From positions 8,005,501 through 8,069,500 of the forward strand of contig CM072339.1 of assembly GCA_036874045.1 (NCBI GenBank): a stretch of 64,000 bases of DNA. Reading direction: 5' to 3'. The DNA is from Cymodocea nodosa (lineage: Eukaryota > Streptophyta > Magnoliopsida > Alismatales > Cymodoceaceae). Each line of letters opens with the position of its first letter. Position 1 is the first letter of the stretch. Of this stretch, positions 10,261 to 22,642 are shown piece by piece. The notes under the pieces are model-generated. The model was not told the origin of the DNA. It ran no database searches and saw only the letters and a list, made by a program, of their open reading frames with translations. Made by a program: the position numbers and the translations under genes.

Positions 10261-13124
10261 TCACAAGCCTCTTTGTCTTCGAAAAATACTGATCAGAGTG
10301 TCTGAAATTTGCTTTGCAATTTCTGTACTTACTCTGTTTATCTGATCAATTACTGCTTGATCTAAATCATTTTGTGAAACTTGTGATGGTTGCTGTAAAA
10401 ATTCAGTATGGATGTCTGTATTTATACCTGTATTTGTATTTGTCTGTATACCTGTATTTATATCTGTATGTTGCTGTTGTTCTGAAAATTGTGTTGATTG
10501 TTGCTATTGCTGTTGTGACTGTGTTTGCCTATCTTATTGTTGTTGTTAGACTACAGGTGTATCTGCTTCCTGGTATTTTTGGAGTTCTTTTGTAGAGAAA
10601 GGTCTTGACTTTAATCTTTTCTATGGCCAAGGTGTAATATTTGTTTGACTTGCCACAATTCTCAAAATCGTATCACCATAAAATAATTTACGTATGTATT
10701 TATACCTGTATTTGTATTTGTCTGTATACCTGTATTTATATCTGTATGTTGCTGTTGTTCTGAAAATTGTGTTGATTGTTGCTATTGCTGTTGTGACTGT
10801 GTTTGCCTATCTTATTGTTGTTGTTAGACTACAGGTGTATCTGCTTCCTGGTATTTTTGGAGTTCTTTTGTAGAGAAAGGTCTTGACTTTAATCTTTTCT
10901 ATGGCCAAGGTGTAATATTTGTTTGACTTGCCACAATTCTCAAAATCGTATCACCATAAAATAATTTACTCTACAAATGTAAGATATAAGAAACAAAAAT
11001 ATCATACCAGTTCACCTATATATGGTTAATTAATGAATATGTAGCATAAAGATAACATCTGCCAACTTCTGCACCATGACCAAACCTTTGAAACAATGAA
11101 GCATGTAGTAATTTTGCAATAAAACGTGCTTGGCCATTTAAATCATTTAGTAATCTCATTGGTTAGTTGGCAGTTGGATCTTTGGCTAAACTTTGAATGT
11201 CTCATCCCAATTGATAAACCTATTTTCTTTCTAATAATTTAACTCCTTAATTTTTCAGACCAAGTACTTGATAAAGTAAATCTGGAGTTAAATATATGTC
11301 ATTTTCTTGTATATTGGAAATAAGAATACATTCTTCCACTGTTAAGTTTGAGTAAAAACAATTGATAAGTTCAGGTATAACAAGATGACCTAGCTGCTGT
11401 GGAAGTAGAGTCAACAAGCCTTGAAATTCAAACATTTCTCGTATATGTGCCATCCCTTCAAACTTAACTAGTCTTGAGTATAAAACTATAAAAGTTCTAT
11501 ATGTTTGAAATTTTTCATAATAGGAACTATTTCTAAAACATAATAATGTATTTTCGTGTAAACTCTATTCAGGATTAGGTATTTTCCTATCATGATGTTC
11601 TGATCTGGAACTGGTTTCAAAATTATCAGCAGTATCTATATTTTCAAAGCTTTCAGAATAGGTGGAATGTCTACCAAAGCTGGTATAAATGTCTGAAATA
11701 TCTGTTATTGTCATATCAATAATCTGCTGAAATTTTTCTGTTTGTTCTTCTTGAGACATATGAGTAGCAACAGTCTCTATATCAATCTGTCTATCACCAA
11801 CATTTATATCTATGATTGATCTATACAACAACTATCTCTGTAGAAAAGAATGTTCTATAATAGATTCATTCTGTATTTTTGAAATTTCTATACTTGAAAC
11901 ATTGGTAGTGTGATATTCAATCTGTAACTGTGTATGTGGTTGATTATATAAAATTATCAACAAGTATATTATATATTGTAATAGACATAACCATATGTAT
12001 AAACTGTAGTATGAGCAACTATACCAAAAATGAAAAGTTTCTATCTAAGATACAGTTAGAGGAAGAATATCTGTACATTCCTCTTCAGATGAAATATCTT
12101 CAACATTCATAGACTTAGTGTCTATGTCATCAAAAATATCATCAAAATTGATATCATCTGTATATGTATCATCAAAATTTCCTACATGTTCTCTTTCCGT
12201 AGGAAAAGAATGTGTGCTTGCAGCATGATGTGAAAAACTATCCATTGTATTAAAAGATACATTTTGCACTAATGTGACACAATACCTTAGAGTGTATGTG
12301 TGTAATCCAATATTTGTCACATCGACTGGGATTCCTAACACAAATGTCTGTCCAGCTTCTGCAATGGAATATAGTTTTCCATTTTTCAATGATTCTTCTT
12401 TTTGCTGCATTATTCCTTCTACACCTGCAGTTAGTCTAAAATATTCTAATGTCCTTTTCTTTTTCCGACTATATGTCTGTAGTGCTTCTGGTTGTTCAAG
12501 AGGTTCTAAAATTTTCTTAATTTCTCCTGTTAAAGGCACTTGTGGTTGTGATGGTCCTTCACCATGATGCCTAGGTGGTAATAATGGAATATAGAGTTTT
12601 AAGCTCTCAACCTTTGCCATTTTTAGTTGATAAACTTTTTGTCCTTCACTTCGAAGACCCATTTTCCTAATGGCAGTTTTCTGTTCATTTATATACTATT
12701 GAATGTCATCTAAAATAGCTGAGGGAAAATAATGTTAGGAATACAATGATTCTAATTCCCTATTTGCATTTTCTATCATTGGTCCCCATTTCTTTCCATA
12801 GTAAGTGATAGACTGTACCGATTTTTCAGGTATTTGTCCAAAACTTGTAACAACCGCAGGGTTAGGTTGTAAAGTTCGTTTCCATAGTTGTAATGCAGAA
12901 AGTTCAGTCTGTTTTAGTCTAAACTGTGTTTCAACATAATTGTGAATAAACTTCTAATAAAAATTTTTCTCATCTTGAACAGCTTTTCTAATTTCATGTA
13001 GTATTTCATTTGTAAAAGTGTACCTTGAGTAGATGACGTTGATTTCACTTTGCATTTTCTGAAGTTTTAGCTCTCTTTTTTGCACTTTTGTCATTCTACC
13101 ACGTCCTCTTCCACGTCTTGACAT
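10261..13124 (-). pseudogene. A2 ORF3 (protein of unknown function after copia pol)
   Basis: The ATG at 13124 begins an Arg/Gly-rich N terminus (MSRRGRGRGRMTKV). Then follow a charged helical region (KRELKLQKMQSEI), a conserved block (KMGLRSEGQKVYQLKMAKVE, YIPLLPPRHHGEGPS) and the longest open stretch (12662-12045). That stretch ends in an acidic region (NFDDTYTDDINFDD) and SSEEECTDILPL. After a TAG comes a strongly hydrophobic segment of about 28 residues (FWYSCSYYSLYIWLCLLQYI), a probable membrane span. Next is the shared C-terminal domain (MAHIREMFEF, CFYSNL, YLTPDLLYQVLGLKN), a Gln-rich tail and DIFRRQRGL-type end (stop 10263-10261). Several stops are single C-to-T changes. The position is that of the env-like ORF of SIRE elements, but no envelope motif is recognisable. 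Confidence 0.8.
10417..10972. repeat. 278-bp tandem duplication in the A2 ORF3 tail
   Basis: Two near-identical 278-bp copies (10417-10694 and 10695-10972) both start TGTATTTATACCTG and end near AAAATAATTTAC. They cover the Gln-rich tail and the adjacent coding sequence. A1 and A3 have one copy. 278 is not a multiple of three, so the frame is broken. The copies are almost identical, so the event is young relative to the element. Confidence 0.9.
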
Positions 13125-13800
13125 TATCGATTAAGCTTCGCTGTGCACTGTAGAACTTAGTGGAAGTAAAGATTATGAAACTAGGGTTTTACCAAGGTAG
13201 AAACATGAAAGGTTGTTAGTAAAACATTTATAACTCTTCGAGTTTATAAATGGATTCAATCATTGAAATCATAAATATAAGATCCATTACTGATAAATAA
13301 CTTAAGTGCTTACAATAACTGTACGATTTTTACAATCGACAAAAGCAGAATACTTAGCGTAACTGTTCGTGCAAAGAAAATAACTTCTGGCTAAGTGAAA
13401 AGTGAGAAAACTCGAAGACTTATAACAACTATTCGAGTTTTGTGAGCAGTAAGGCACATAACTATATGACAAATGAGAATAGTTATTGTCAGAGATTAAG
13501 TCTTTTAGAAAAATATAATAATATTAAGTTAACTGTTCGAGTTTCTCGAATGGATAGGTGTGAAAGTCGAAGAGTTAAACATAACTGTTCGAGTTTCAAC
13601 TAAGACATAATAAAGTAATGAAATTCAACACGTGCATAATTCTAACTTAAGGTGTTCAGATATTTTCGGATACTTATAAACCTAACTATCCGATGCTCAG
13701 ATGCATTTCGAAGAGTTACCAGATAACTTACTGAACATTCACTTAAGATATACATTTAGGCTTTGACACATGTACTTTAGGAAATAAAAAAATATTCTAT
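13125..13800 (-). promoter_or_regulatory. Promoter-like module upstream of A2 ORF3
   Basis: It is rich in TCGAAGAGTTA, AACTGTTCGAG and CGGATAGTTAGG half-sites. A TATAAAC box on the minus strand at 13248-13242 lies about 124 bases before the ORF3 ATG. A1 and A3 keep the same box at the same distance. Promoter activity is inferred. Confidence 0.5.
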
Positions 13801-15126
13801 TGATCGTTTAAAACATAACTGTCCAATATATATACAATATAGTCTTCCGAAATCCTAGAAAATTCAAATACTTAAGAATTAAAAAGCTTGTATTTTACCA
13901 ACAGTTTAGAAATGTATTGAATTAATGTTAATTTCCTAAAATTATGTAGATTCTTTCATGAAAACATATAATAGTTCATAAGAGTTGAATTATTATATGA
14001 GAAATTGCTCCCCCTACATAAATGTAGTCTAAAGATTCTATGACGTACTTAAACTAGGTTGCTAAGCCTTAAATAGATTTGGCTTTAAAAGGTCAAATAG
14101 CTTACTTAAAAAGGATGCTAAGTCTTAAATAGATTTGAGTCTCTCTATATTTTTTTATTTTTTATTTTAAAAAAAAAAATGAATTAAATACATAAATAAG
14201 TAGTAGATTTAACAATTTAGATTTTCTGGCTTTTATCTTATTCAGTTTACAAAAGATAATTCATAGAGATATACTTTCAGGAACTTAAAAGAATTTAATA
14301 ATGAGTACACAAACTTAAGATAATAAATATCGTACATTATGTGTAAAGAGTAGATAATAACAAGAAAAAAATAACAAAGATTACATGCACAGATTATGGC
14401 AGGATTGTTATAACATTTTGAAAAATAAATTAAGCTTGAGTACATTGCCCCCTTTTCTTTTCTTTTTTTTTGTTTATATTCATAGATATATATATATATA
14501 TATTTTATGTATTACCTCCCACAATATCATCTTTTTACGTGATCACAATCCCTTGCTTAGGGGAAAGATAACTAGTTACTCAATGACAAGTGAGAACAGG
14601 TAATTTTTTTTAATTGTAATTTGAATTACTTACAAAATGAGTTTTTAATCAGCACATCCCAAACCAGTTGGTTTAAGTGACTAGGGTTTAAGATCCCCCA
14701 ATGGACTTAATTACTCAAGTAATTGCAGACAAAAAAAAGAAATAAAACAAGACAGTAAATTAAATTAGAGGCAATCGCAAGACTTAATTTTTCTAACAGA
14801 ATGTTAATAACTTTCCTTTAATAAAAAGTACATACTTTCTATGTATTTTCCTATTAAAATCTCAATAATAGCATATACATAAGTAACAAAAATACAGTTG
14901 ACACTCACATTGAATCAATTTAACTTTCCTTAAGTAATCTTTTCTGAATTTTTCTTAAATAAATTGACTTCAATAAAAATCAGAATTTCATAAATTCTTA
15001 ATTACTAGAAAATTGTAATTCAAAAATAGATATTTTGTTTTGTTTGTTTGTTTTTTTTTTAATAATAAAGATATTAAATTCTAAAACTATAGTTATAACA
15101 AACCAAAATACAATGAACAAGACAAT
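13801..15126 (-). other. A2 spacer between pol and ORF3
   Basis: AT-rich, with no open frame of note. It contains a polypurine-like TGTAGGGGGAG on the minus strand (14018-14008), poly-A/T tracts (about 14160, 14462 and 15050) and a conserved AAACCA...TGGTTT inverted repeat near 14663-14676. All are also present in A1 and A3. Confidence 0.6.
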
Positions 15127-18100
15127 TTAAACATTAGATAACCTACAGATACCAAGTTCTAATTGTAATTTTGAAAAGGTATTTTCATCTAAGGGTTTTG
15201 TAAATAAATCTGCTAATTGTTCCATGGTAGGAACAAAATTTAATACTATTTTTCCTTTTATAACATTATCCCTTAGAAAATGATGTTGAACTTCTATATG
15301 TTTTGCTCGTGAATGTAAGATAGGATTTTTAGATAAACTTATTGCAGAACTACTATCATAGAAAATCTTAGTTGGTTCATAGTCTAAACTAAAATCTTTT
15401 AAAGTTTGTCTGATCCACAGGATTTGAGCACAACAAAGTGCGGCAGCTATATATTCAGCTTCAGTTATAGGTAATGCTACACAATTTTGCTTTTTGCTAA
15501 AGCATGACACTAAAGAATTTCCTAATAATTGACAAGTGTCATTGGTGCTTTTTCTTTCAGACTTACATCTTGCGAAATCAACATCACTATAACCTACTAA
15601 GTTTAAAGAACTGTGTTTAAAGTAAAACAATCCAAAATTGATGGTTCCTAATAGATATTTAAAAATTCATTTAACAATAAGTAAGTGTGATTCCTTAGGA
15701 TTTGATTGATATCTAGCATAAGTACACACACTAAACATAATATCTGGTCAGCTAGCTGTTAAATAAAGTAATGAACCAATCATATTTCTATATTGTTTTA
15801 CATCTATAGTTTTTCCAGAGTCATCTTTATCTAACTTGGTGATAGTACTCATTGGTGTATTCTTTGTTTTAGTGTTGTCTAAACCAAATCTCTTTAATAA
15901 ATCTTGAGTATATTTTTCTTGTGAAATAAAAGTACCCTGATATAATTGCTTAATTTGTAAGCCTAGAAAAAATGATAGTTCACCCATCATACTCATTTCA
16001 AATTGATTAGTCATGTCTTTCAAAAAGGACTCAACTAATTTATCATTTGTTGCTCCAAATATGATGTCATCTACATAGATTTGAAATACTAATATATCTT
16101 TTTCGATCTTCTTGATAAAAAGAGTGTGATTTGCCTTTCCCATAGAATACCCTTTTTCCATAAGGAATTTAGATAATCTCTCATACCAAGAACTAGGGGC
16201 TTGTTTAATGCCATATAGTGCCTTCTTAAGCTTATAAACTTACTCAGGATGTTTTGAATCTTCAAAACCTGGAGGTTGTTTTACATACACTTCTTCTTTT
16301 ATATATCCATTTAAAAAGTCAATCTTAACATCCATTTGATATAATTTGAAATCCATATAACAAGCATATGCTTACAAAATTCGTATTGATTCTAGTCTAG
16401 CAACAGGAGCAAATGTTTCATCATAGTCAATTCCTTCCTCTTGCTTGTAACCTTGAGCAACTAATCTAGCTTTATTTTTAGCTATATGTCCATCTTGATC
16501 TATTTTGTTTCTAAATACCCACCTTGTTCCTATTATGGACTGATTTTCAGGTGGTGGAACTAGATCACATACCTCATTTCTTATAAATTGATTTAGCTCA
16601 TCTTGCATAGCTAAATACCAAAATTCATCTTCTAAGGCATCTTCAATTTTCTTAGGTTCTAGTAAAGAAACAAATGAATAAGCACCACAAATGTTGACTA
16701 CTGATGACCTAGTCCAAACTCCTTGATTGGGATCGCCTATTATCTGATCGATAGGATGAGATGAAGCATAACGCCAATTCTATGTTGTTCCATATTTTCT
16801 ATAGGTATGACATTATTTTCTTCTAAATTTTCATCATTTAAGTTTATATTTCTTATTCCATCAGATAATCTCTTAATTTCTTTGTCAACATCATTTGATA
16901 ACATTTCTGGGAGAATTTCTGAATCAAGGCTTTCAACATGTCTAACATCCAAATGAGAATTTTCATGAAATTTTACATGTAGGGTTTCCTCAATGGTTTT
17001 TGTTGATTTATTATAAACTCTATATGCCTTACTTCTAATGGAATAACCAACAAAAATACCCTCATCTGATTTGGCTCTAAATTTGTCTCTTCATTCCTTA
17101 GTGTTTAAGATAAAACACTTACAGCCAAAGGGTTTTAAATAACTTATTTTGGGAACCCTATTATACCATATCTCATAAGGAGTTTTATCTAAAATTGGTC
17201 TTAGATGTACTCTATTTATAACATAGCATGTTGTATGAACTACTTCTGCCCAGAGAAATAGGGGTAACTTATTCTCATTTAACGTGGTTTTGGACATTTC
17301 CTGAAGTGATCTGTTTTTACGTTCTACTATCCCATTTTGTGAAGGAGCTCTTGGAAATGAGTACCTATGATCTATGCCTAACTCTTCACAAAAGGTGTTC
17401 ATTTGATCATTATCAAATTTTGTACCATGATTACTCCTAAGTTTTTGAATTTTAACATTTTGCTCATTCTGAACTTTATTACAGAATATCTTAAATATTT
17501 CAAAAACTTTAGTTTTATTAGCTAGAAAATAGACTCAAGTAAATCTAGAATAGTCATCAACTAGTACAAAAGCATAATGTTTACCTACTAGACTGGTTGT
17601 CCTAGTAGGTCCAAATAAATCCATATGCACTAGTTCTAATACTCTTTTGCTTGTTATTTCATTTAAACTTTTAAAAGATGTTTTATGTAATTTACCTAGT
17701 TGACATACATCACACATAAACTCTTTCAAGTACTTAATAATAGGTGAACCTCTAACTAGATTCTTTTTAGACAGCTTTTGTAATAATTTTAAATTTGAGT
17801 GTCCTAGCCTTCTATGCCATAAAATAACTTCATCTGATTTTGCAATTAAGCAAGCATTGTCTTTAATAATATCAGAAGGCAAATTCAGAATACAAACGGA
17901 TCCTTTCTTGTATGCAGTGAATGAAATTTCATTTATAGACATGTGCATAATTTTATAGGAATCTTTTTCAAAAATTACTCTGTAAAACTTCATTAAGACA
18001 GGAACACTCAATAAATTAAAACCTAAGTTTTCCACTAATAAAACCTAACTGAGAAATAACAAAGCATTTCTCAGTTACCTGAACCTTGCTAGACCCAAGG

Positions 18101-18234
18101 ATATTTGTTTTGCTTTTATTTCTAAAGGTAACTTGTCCGTTCTTGGTCTTTGTTATTTCTGTAAGTAATCGTATATCTCCAGTCATGTGGCTGGATGCTC
18201 CACTGTCCATTATCCATTTTGATTTGTGTACCTA
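15127..18234 (-). pseudogene. pol: A2 pol: protease, integrase, RT, RNase H
   Basis: The copia order on the minus strand starts with protease KWIMDSGASSHMTGD near 18222 (catalytic DSG present). It is followed by GAG-pre-integrase WHRRLGHSNLKLLQKL with CDVCQLGKLHK, integrase LVDDYSRFT and SQNGIVERKNRSLQEM, and RT with [38 protein letters not shown] and YVDD at 16077-16066. RNase H has GYSDVDFA, EAEYIAAALCCAQ and CDSSSAISLSKN-like wording. It ends ICRLSNV at TAA 15129-15127. In-frame stops break it in protease/integrase (near 18040 and 17530), in RT (for example near 16370) and before RNase H. Copia lineage is certain. The SIRE assignment is inferred from the downstream ORF3. Confidence 0.92.
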
Positions 18235-19742
18235 CAAAATAGTCAAAAAGAGATTTTATCTCTTGGAACCCATTTTTGAGTGGGTTCAAGAATTTTAAAG
18301 AGAGTCAAATCAAAATAATCCGTATTTTTAGACTTCAACTTATCTATTTTCTGATAATTATTTTTGCGTTTATTTCTCTTAGTGTTATAATTATCAGAAC
18401 ATTTATCTCTATGTAAGCTAGAGTTGAAATTTTCATTTCTGACATTATTTGATTTCCAATATCCAATATTCTTTAAATATGAAGAAAATTGATTAAGAAT
18501 ATTAAGATTCTCAAATGACTTAGCTTGATTTTTCTAAAAATTTCTTTTGACATTCTTGCATTGTGTGCTATCATTTATATGTTGCATTTTATCAATTTTC
18601 ACATATTTATCTCCCTTTTTAATTACACATAGAATAGTTTTTCTCTTACTATTCTTAGTACTGGAAATAAAGACATTATTTTTAGTAGTACCACCATGCA
18701 ATATATAATTTTCAGAAGATGCATTGTGTAAACCAATACCATATTTTTCTACATTTGATATTTTACTACTAAGTTCATTTGTTATAGTTTGACTATTATT
18801 CCATTTACTTAATATAGCCTTTTGATCGCAAACCTTAATCTTTAACATATCAATTTCTGAATTTAAATCAGTAATAGTCAGTTCTAGGTTTTCAATTTCA
18901 CAAACCATTTTCTTTTTATTAGTACACAATTAGCATGCCATTTTCTTTCTATTGCAGTAAACTTTAAAATTTCCTATGCATGCCTTTGATTTTCTTCTTT
19001 AAATTTATTCAACGTAGAGTTCAGAAAATCAACCTTATTTTCAGATTCATCTAGTATTTTCCTAGTGTTCTTTCCTTCTATTTTTACTTTCTCATATTTT
19101 ATGGCCAGTCTATTGTATTCAACAAGTAATCCATCAAAACTATCAAAGTTAGCATTTTAATAAGAGGATACCTCACTGGATTTTGCCATGAAGCATACGT
19201 TTGCCAGATTTTCTTCTGAATCTGATGTTGATGAGGATTCATTGTCTAATGTTGAATCCTTTGTTTCTTCACTTTGTGAAGCTGAAGAGTCATCCCATGT
19301 CACTTTAAGTGCCCTTCTCTTTCTGAATTTCTTACTCCTAAAATTCCTCCTCGAATTCTTCTTATCTTTGTTGAGCGAACAATTAGTTTGAAAGTGACCC
19401 GGTCTGTTGCACTTGTAGCATATGATTTTGTCTTTCGTGAATGACTTCTTCTCCATATCTCTAGATGTCTTTGCTGACCTGAAGTTCATGCGATTCTTCA
19501 ACAGATTTCTAAATTTTCTAGTCAATAACAGTAAATCATCGTCAGAATCACTAGTGACTTCTGAGACATTATCAGCCTCAAAAGCCAGATCCCTTCTAGG
19601 ATTTTTCCCTTTTGGATCTAAATGTTGTACTTCATAGGCTGTCAGATTTCCTATGAGATCATCGAGAGTATATGTATTTAAATCTTTAGACTCTTCAATA
19701 GATGTCTTTTGAGCCCAAATTTTAGTTAAAGATCTAAGGATC
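18235..19742 (-). pseudogene. gag: A2 gag, 5'-truncated
   Basis: It begins abruptly at about 19742, where LTR sequence jumps into mid-Gag (RSLTKIWAQK). It reads through RDLAFEA, the zinc knuckle CYKCNRPGHFQTNC (CX2CX4HX4C), a basic stretch, LKVTWDDSSASQSEE and a Ser/Glu-rich region. A long coiled-coil-like C-terminal part follows, with stops near 19156, 18990 and 18930. The capsid N-terminal half present in A1 is missing. The end near 18243 has a TGA followed eight bases later by TTTTGTAG, as at the gag-pol border of A1. Gag would package the element RNA. Confidence 0.88.
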
Positions 19743-20076
19743 TCACGTTCAACATGTTCATCGACTTAATCTACAATCCACGTACTAATTTTTTCTTTAA
19801 TCCAAATTACTATCTTTTTGAGTTTCTACTTTCTCCACTATAATTTTGAATTTCCATGATCTCCACTTGTAGATTCACCGAGACTTTATCTTCCTAGAGT
19901 CTTGTAGAATATCTTTTAAGTCTTCGATTTAGTCGAACACTTATCCTTTAAGTTCTGTAAAAATTCGAATACTTATCTGTAACTCTTCGAGTTTTTGCAC
20001 CTACAAAACACGTGACTAAACATAGCAAACTTATCTATTCGTTAGTCATTTTATAAAACTCGAAGACTTATCTATC
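19743..20076 (-). repeat. A2 5' LTR fragment, gag-proximal part
   Basis: It matches the middle of the A2 3' LTR (compare 9312-9630). About 0.5 kb of the LTR's gag-proximal end, the PBS and about 0.6 kb of leader and gag are missing at the 19742 junction, where the two sides share only GA. The solo B LTR breaks it on the right. Confidence 0.85.
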
Positions 20077-21686
20077 TGTTGAGTATTTTTGTTTTGATGA
20101 TGTGTGCTGAATGAAAATAATCATATTTGCTCAATTACTATTGCTTGTGAAAAGAAATTAAAATCATCAATTAATACAGAAAAAGCTTACTGATATAAAT
20201 ACTTGTCTGTATTGGATCTGAAGTTAATAACTAGTCGTTTCGTTGCATTAATTTCTCATTTAGCTAAACGTTAAGTTAAGTGTGTTTTTATTGAAAAGCA
20301 TGATATGTTTTAATGTTATATCTTCTGTATCATGAACAGTACACGTTTAGACAACTCGTTAAGTTAGAGTTTTGTTTGTATAGAGGTCACGTGAGAACTC
20401 GTTAAGTTAAAGGCTTAAAGGTTAAAATAGGTCACGTGATAACTCGTTAACTTAGTGAGTAAAAGAAGAGACGAACTCGTTAAGTTAGTGTTATACACGT
20501 GGTGAAATTATAAGTTACAAATGTTGTATTGTATCACGTGAGGTGCACATGTTTAACTTGTTAAGTTAACATAACTAAACGCGTTGAGTTGCTATATTGA
20601 ACACTAAGGCAACGCGTTAGGTTAGCGTTATAAACATTAGTTGTTATTTTTTGCACGTGGTAAAATTCTTATTATAAAAACATTTGTTTATTACTGGTTC
20701 ATTGGGTTATCATAACACAACAGAAATGGTTTGTTGAGTAATCATAACACAATGGAGATGGTTCGTTGAGATAGCATAACACCACAGACTTAGTTCGTTG
20801 AGTTAGCTACAATACTTGTCACGTGAAATGGCACATGAGGAACTCGTTAAGTTAGAAACGTTAAGTTATATATATACTTGTGTTACTCGTTTAGTTAACA
20901 TTAAAGTAACGACTTCTTATTACACTGATGAAAAATTTTTGGACGAGAAAGTTTATTTTGCAGGAAATTTTTCAGAGATCTAGGACTAATGATTAAAGAA
21001 AATTTGAAATATAAACGTGGGTTAGAACGTGTGTGTTTCGATGAAGGAAAAAGAAAAGACGTGGAGAAGTGGAAAACTGGTAGTTGTTAAACGTGAAGGA
21101 TATGCATGAAATGAAGATACAGTATAAAAGGCATAGAATTCTCGTTGATCAATTTATCCTTGCACACAAAAAGAAAAATCTTTTCAAGGATCAAACCATC
21201 CCTGCACACCAAAAGAAAAATCTTTTTCAGGGATCAAAAACACCTTCTCGGGCAAAATCTCTCAAGTGGAAGAAAGTTCAGTGAAGCATAAAAAGGTAAG
21301 ATTTTCGTCACTAAAGATTTGAAGTACCAGAAGAAAGCAAATTCTGTGAAGCATGAAAAGACAAGATATTCGTCACTGAAGAATTGCTGAAGAAGAAAAA
21401 GAAGAAGAAAGATCTCAAACTAGGAGAAATGTTTTAAATTCTACAAATTAGTTTTCTTTGTTTGTAGTTATGAAATTGTTTAGATGATATATGGTATCGA
21501 GATATAATTGCATCTACAATTTCTGAGGAGAATTGAATTGTATATTGTAATTGAAACCTTGAATAAAAATGATTTTATGAAAACAATGTCTCATCTTGTT
21601 TTTGAGTTTTAAAGTTTCAATTATATTTCAGAATATATTAAAGATACACAATTCACCCCCCTCTTGTGTAGCCATAGGATCCTACA
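20077..21686 (+). mobile_element. Solo LTR of family B inside the A2 5' LTR
   Basis: A complete 1610-bp LTR (TGTTGAGTAT... to ...GGATCCTACA) is flanked by CTATC at 20072-20076 and 21687-21691. The interrupted A-LTR sequence is intact at 9619-9645, confirming the empty site. It carries about fourteen GTTAAGTTA-like half-sites, six CACGTG boxes, and TATAAAA at 21123. A duplicated 40-odd-bp block lies at about 21150-21240. It has no internal region, so it arose by LTR-LTR recombination. It must be younger than A2. Confidence 0.95.
21123..21129 (+). promoter_or_regulatory. TATA box of the solo B LTR
   Basis: TATAAAA in CAGTATAAAAGGC, in the conserved family B position downstream of the CACGTG/GTTAAGTTA array. 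Confidence 0.7.
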
Positions 21687-21691
21687 CTATC

Positions 21692-22032
21692 CATGCGTAT
21701 AAAAACTCAAATAGTCTAACTATTCGATTTTCATTACTGAATGCACATGGAAAACACATGACAACTTAAAACATTAAAAACACACGTGCAGATAACTTAA
21801 CTATACAAGTTTTTAACATAAACTATTCGACAAAAATGAAATGTTAACTATCCGAAAGTTTAACTATCGAAAATCTAACTCTTCGAAAAATCTTTAACCT
21901 ATTCGACATAAAAATGAAACTTTTCGATAATTTGTTAACTATTATACTTAGAGAAATATACTTAGAGAATATTATTTAGACTTATTTAAAAACTTTAATA
22001 AAGCATATATCATCAAAATAAAATTCTTAACA
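21692..22032 (-). repeat. A2 5' LTR fragment, outer end
   Basis: It continues the A2 LTR after the solo B LTR and ends ...TTCTTAACA at 22032 (TGTTAAG on the minus strand) next to the TSD TCAGT at 22033-22037. It contains the TAACTATTCG / CGAAAGTTTAACTATCG array. Confidence 0.88.
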
Positions 22033-22440
22033 TCAGTGAAGCAGAAAAGGTTTGATTTACATCACTAAAGATTTAAAGTATCAGAAGAAAGCAAATTCGG
22101 TGAAGCATAAAAAGACAAGATATTCGTCACTGAAGAATTGCTGAAGGAGAAAGAGAAGAAGAAGAAATATCTCAAACAGGGAGAAATGTTTAAAATTCCT
22201 CAAATTAGTTTTCTCAGTTTGTAGTTATGAAATTTTTTAGATGATACATGGTATCGATATATAATTGCATCTACAATTTCTGAGGAGAATTGAATTGTAT
22301 ATTGTAATTGAAACCTTGAATAAAAATGATTTTATGAAAATAATGTCTCGACTTGTTTTTGAGTTTTAAAGTTTCAATTATATTCGAAAATATTGAGAAA
22401 TACAATTCACCCCCCTCTTGTGTAGCCATACGGTCCTACA
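22033..22440 (+). repeat. B1 5' LTR, right part
   Basis: After the duplicated TCAGT this resumes the B LTR with GAAGCAGAAAAGG and runs through TTGAATAAAAATG (a possible AATAAA poly-A signal) to the shared terminus ACAATTCACCCCCC...CGGTCCTACA. Confidence 0.9.
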
Positions 22441-22442
22441 AG

Positions 22443-22454
22443 TGGTATCAGAGC
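22443..22454 (+). other. B1 primer-binding site (initiator tRNA-Met)
   Basis: TGGTATCAGAGC lies two bases after the 5' LTR end. It is the standard plant copia site complementary to the 3' end of initiator tRNA-Met. About 190 bases of AT-rich leader follow before gag. Confidence 0.93.
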
Positions 22455-22642
22455 TTTGTTAATAATCTTTGATATAAAATCGATACCAACTTATTTAATA
22501 TCATTGCTTATTCTACCTTCCTTGTTTTTAAACAGACATTAATATATTCGAGCATACGTTTAACTTTATTGATTTAAGGCTCAAGTTGTTTTAAAGTTTT
22601 TAGACTATTTAAAATCAAATAGGTTGAAAAATCTAAGGTAAG

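Larger units (their letters stand above)
8765..22032 (-). mobile_element. Ty1/copia element A2 (SIRE-like), minus strand, in the B1 5' LTR
   Basis: Its ends TGTAGGATCG... and ...CCTAAGAATTT-type sequence to TTAACA are flanked by TCAGT at 8760-8764 and 22033-22037. Joining the flanks restores the family B LTR sequence seen at 54301-54370. On the minus strand the order is 5' LTR (22032 to 19743, interrupted by a solo B LTR), truncated gag, pol, spacer, ORF3, PPT and 3' LTR (9968 to 8765). The PBS and the first half of gag are lost in a deletion, so it can no longer move by itself. Confidence 0.92.

Noticed and set aside
14485-14510. TA microsatellites and long A/T runs (also 30494, 46075, 46654) as functional elements
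   Set aside because: Simple-sequence runs that vary between the A copies. They carry no evidence of function.
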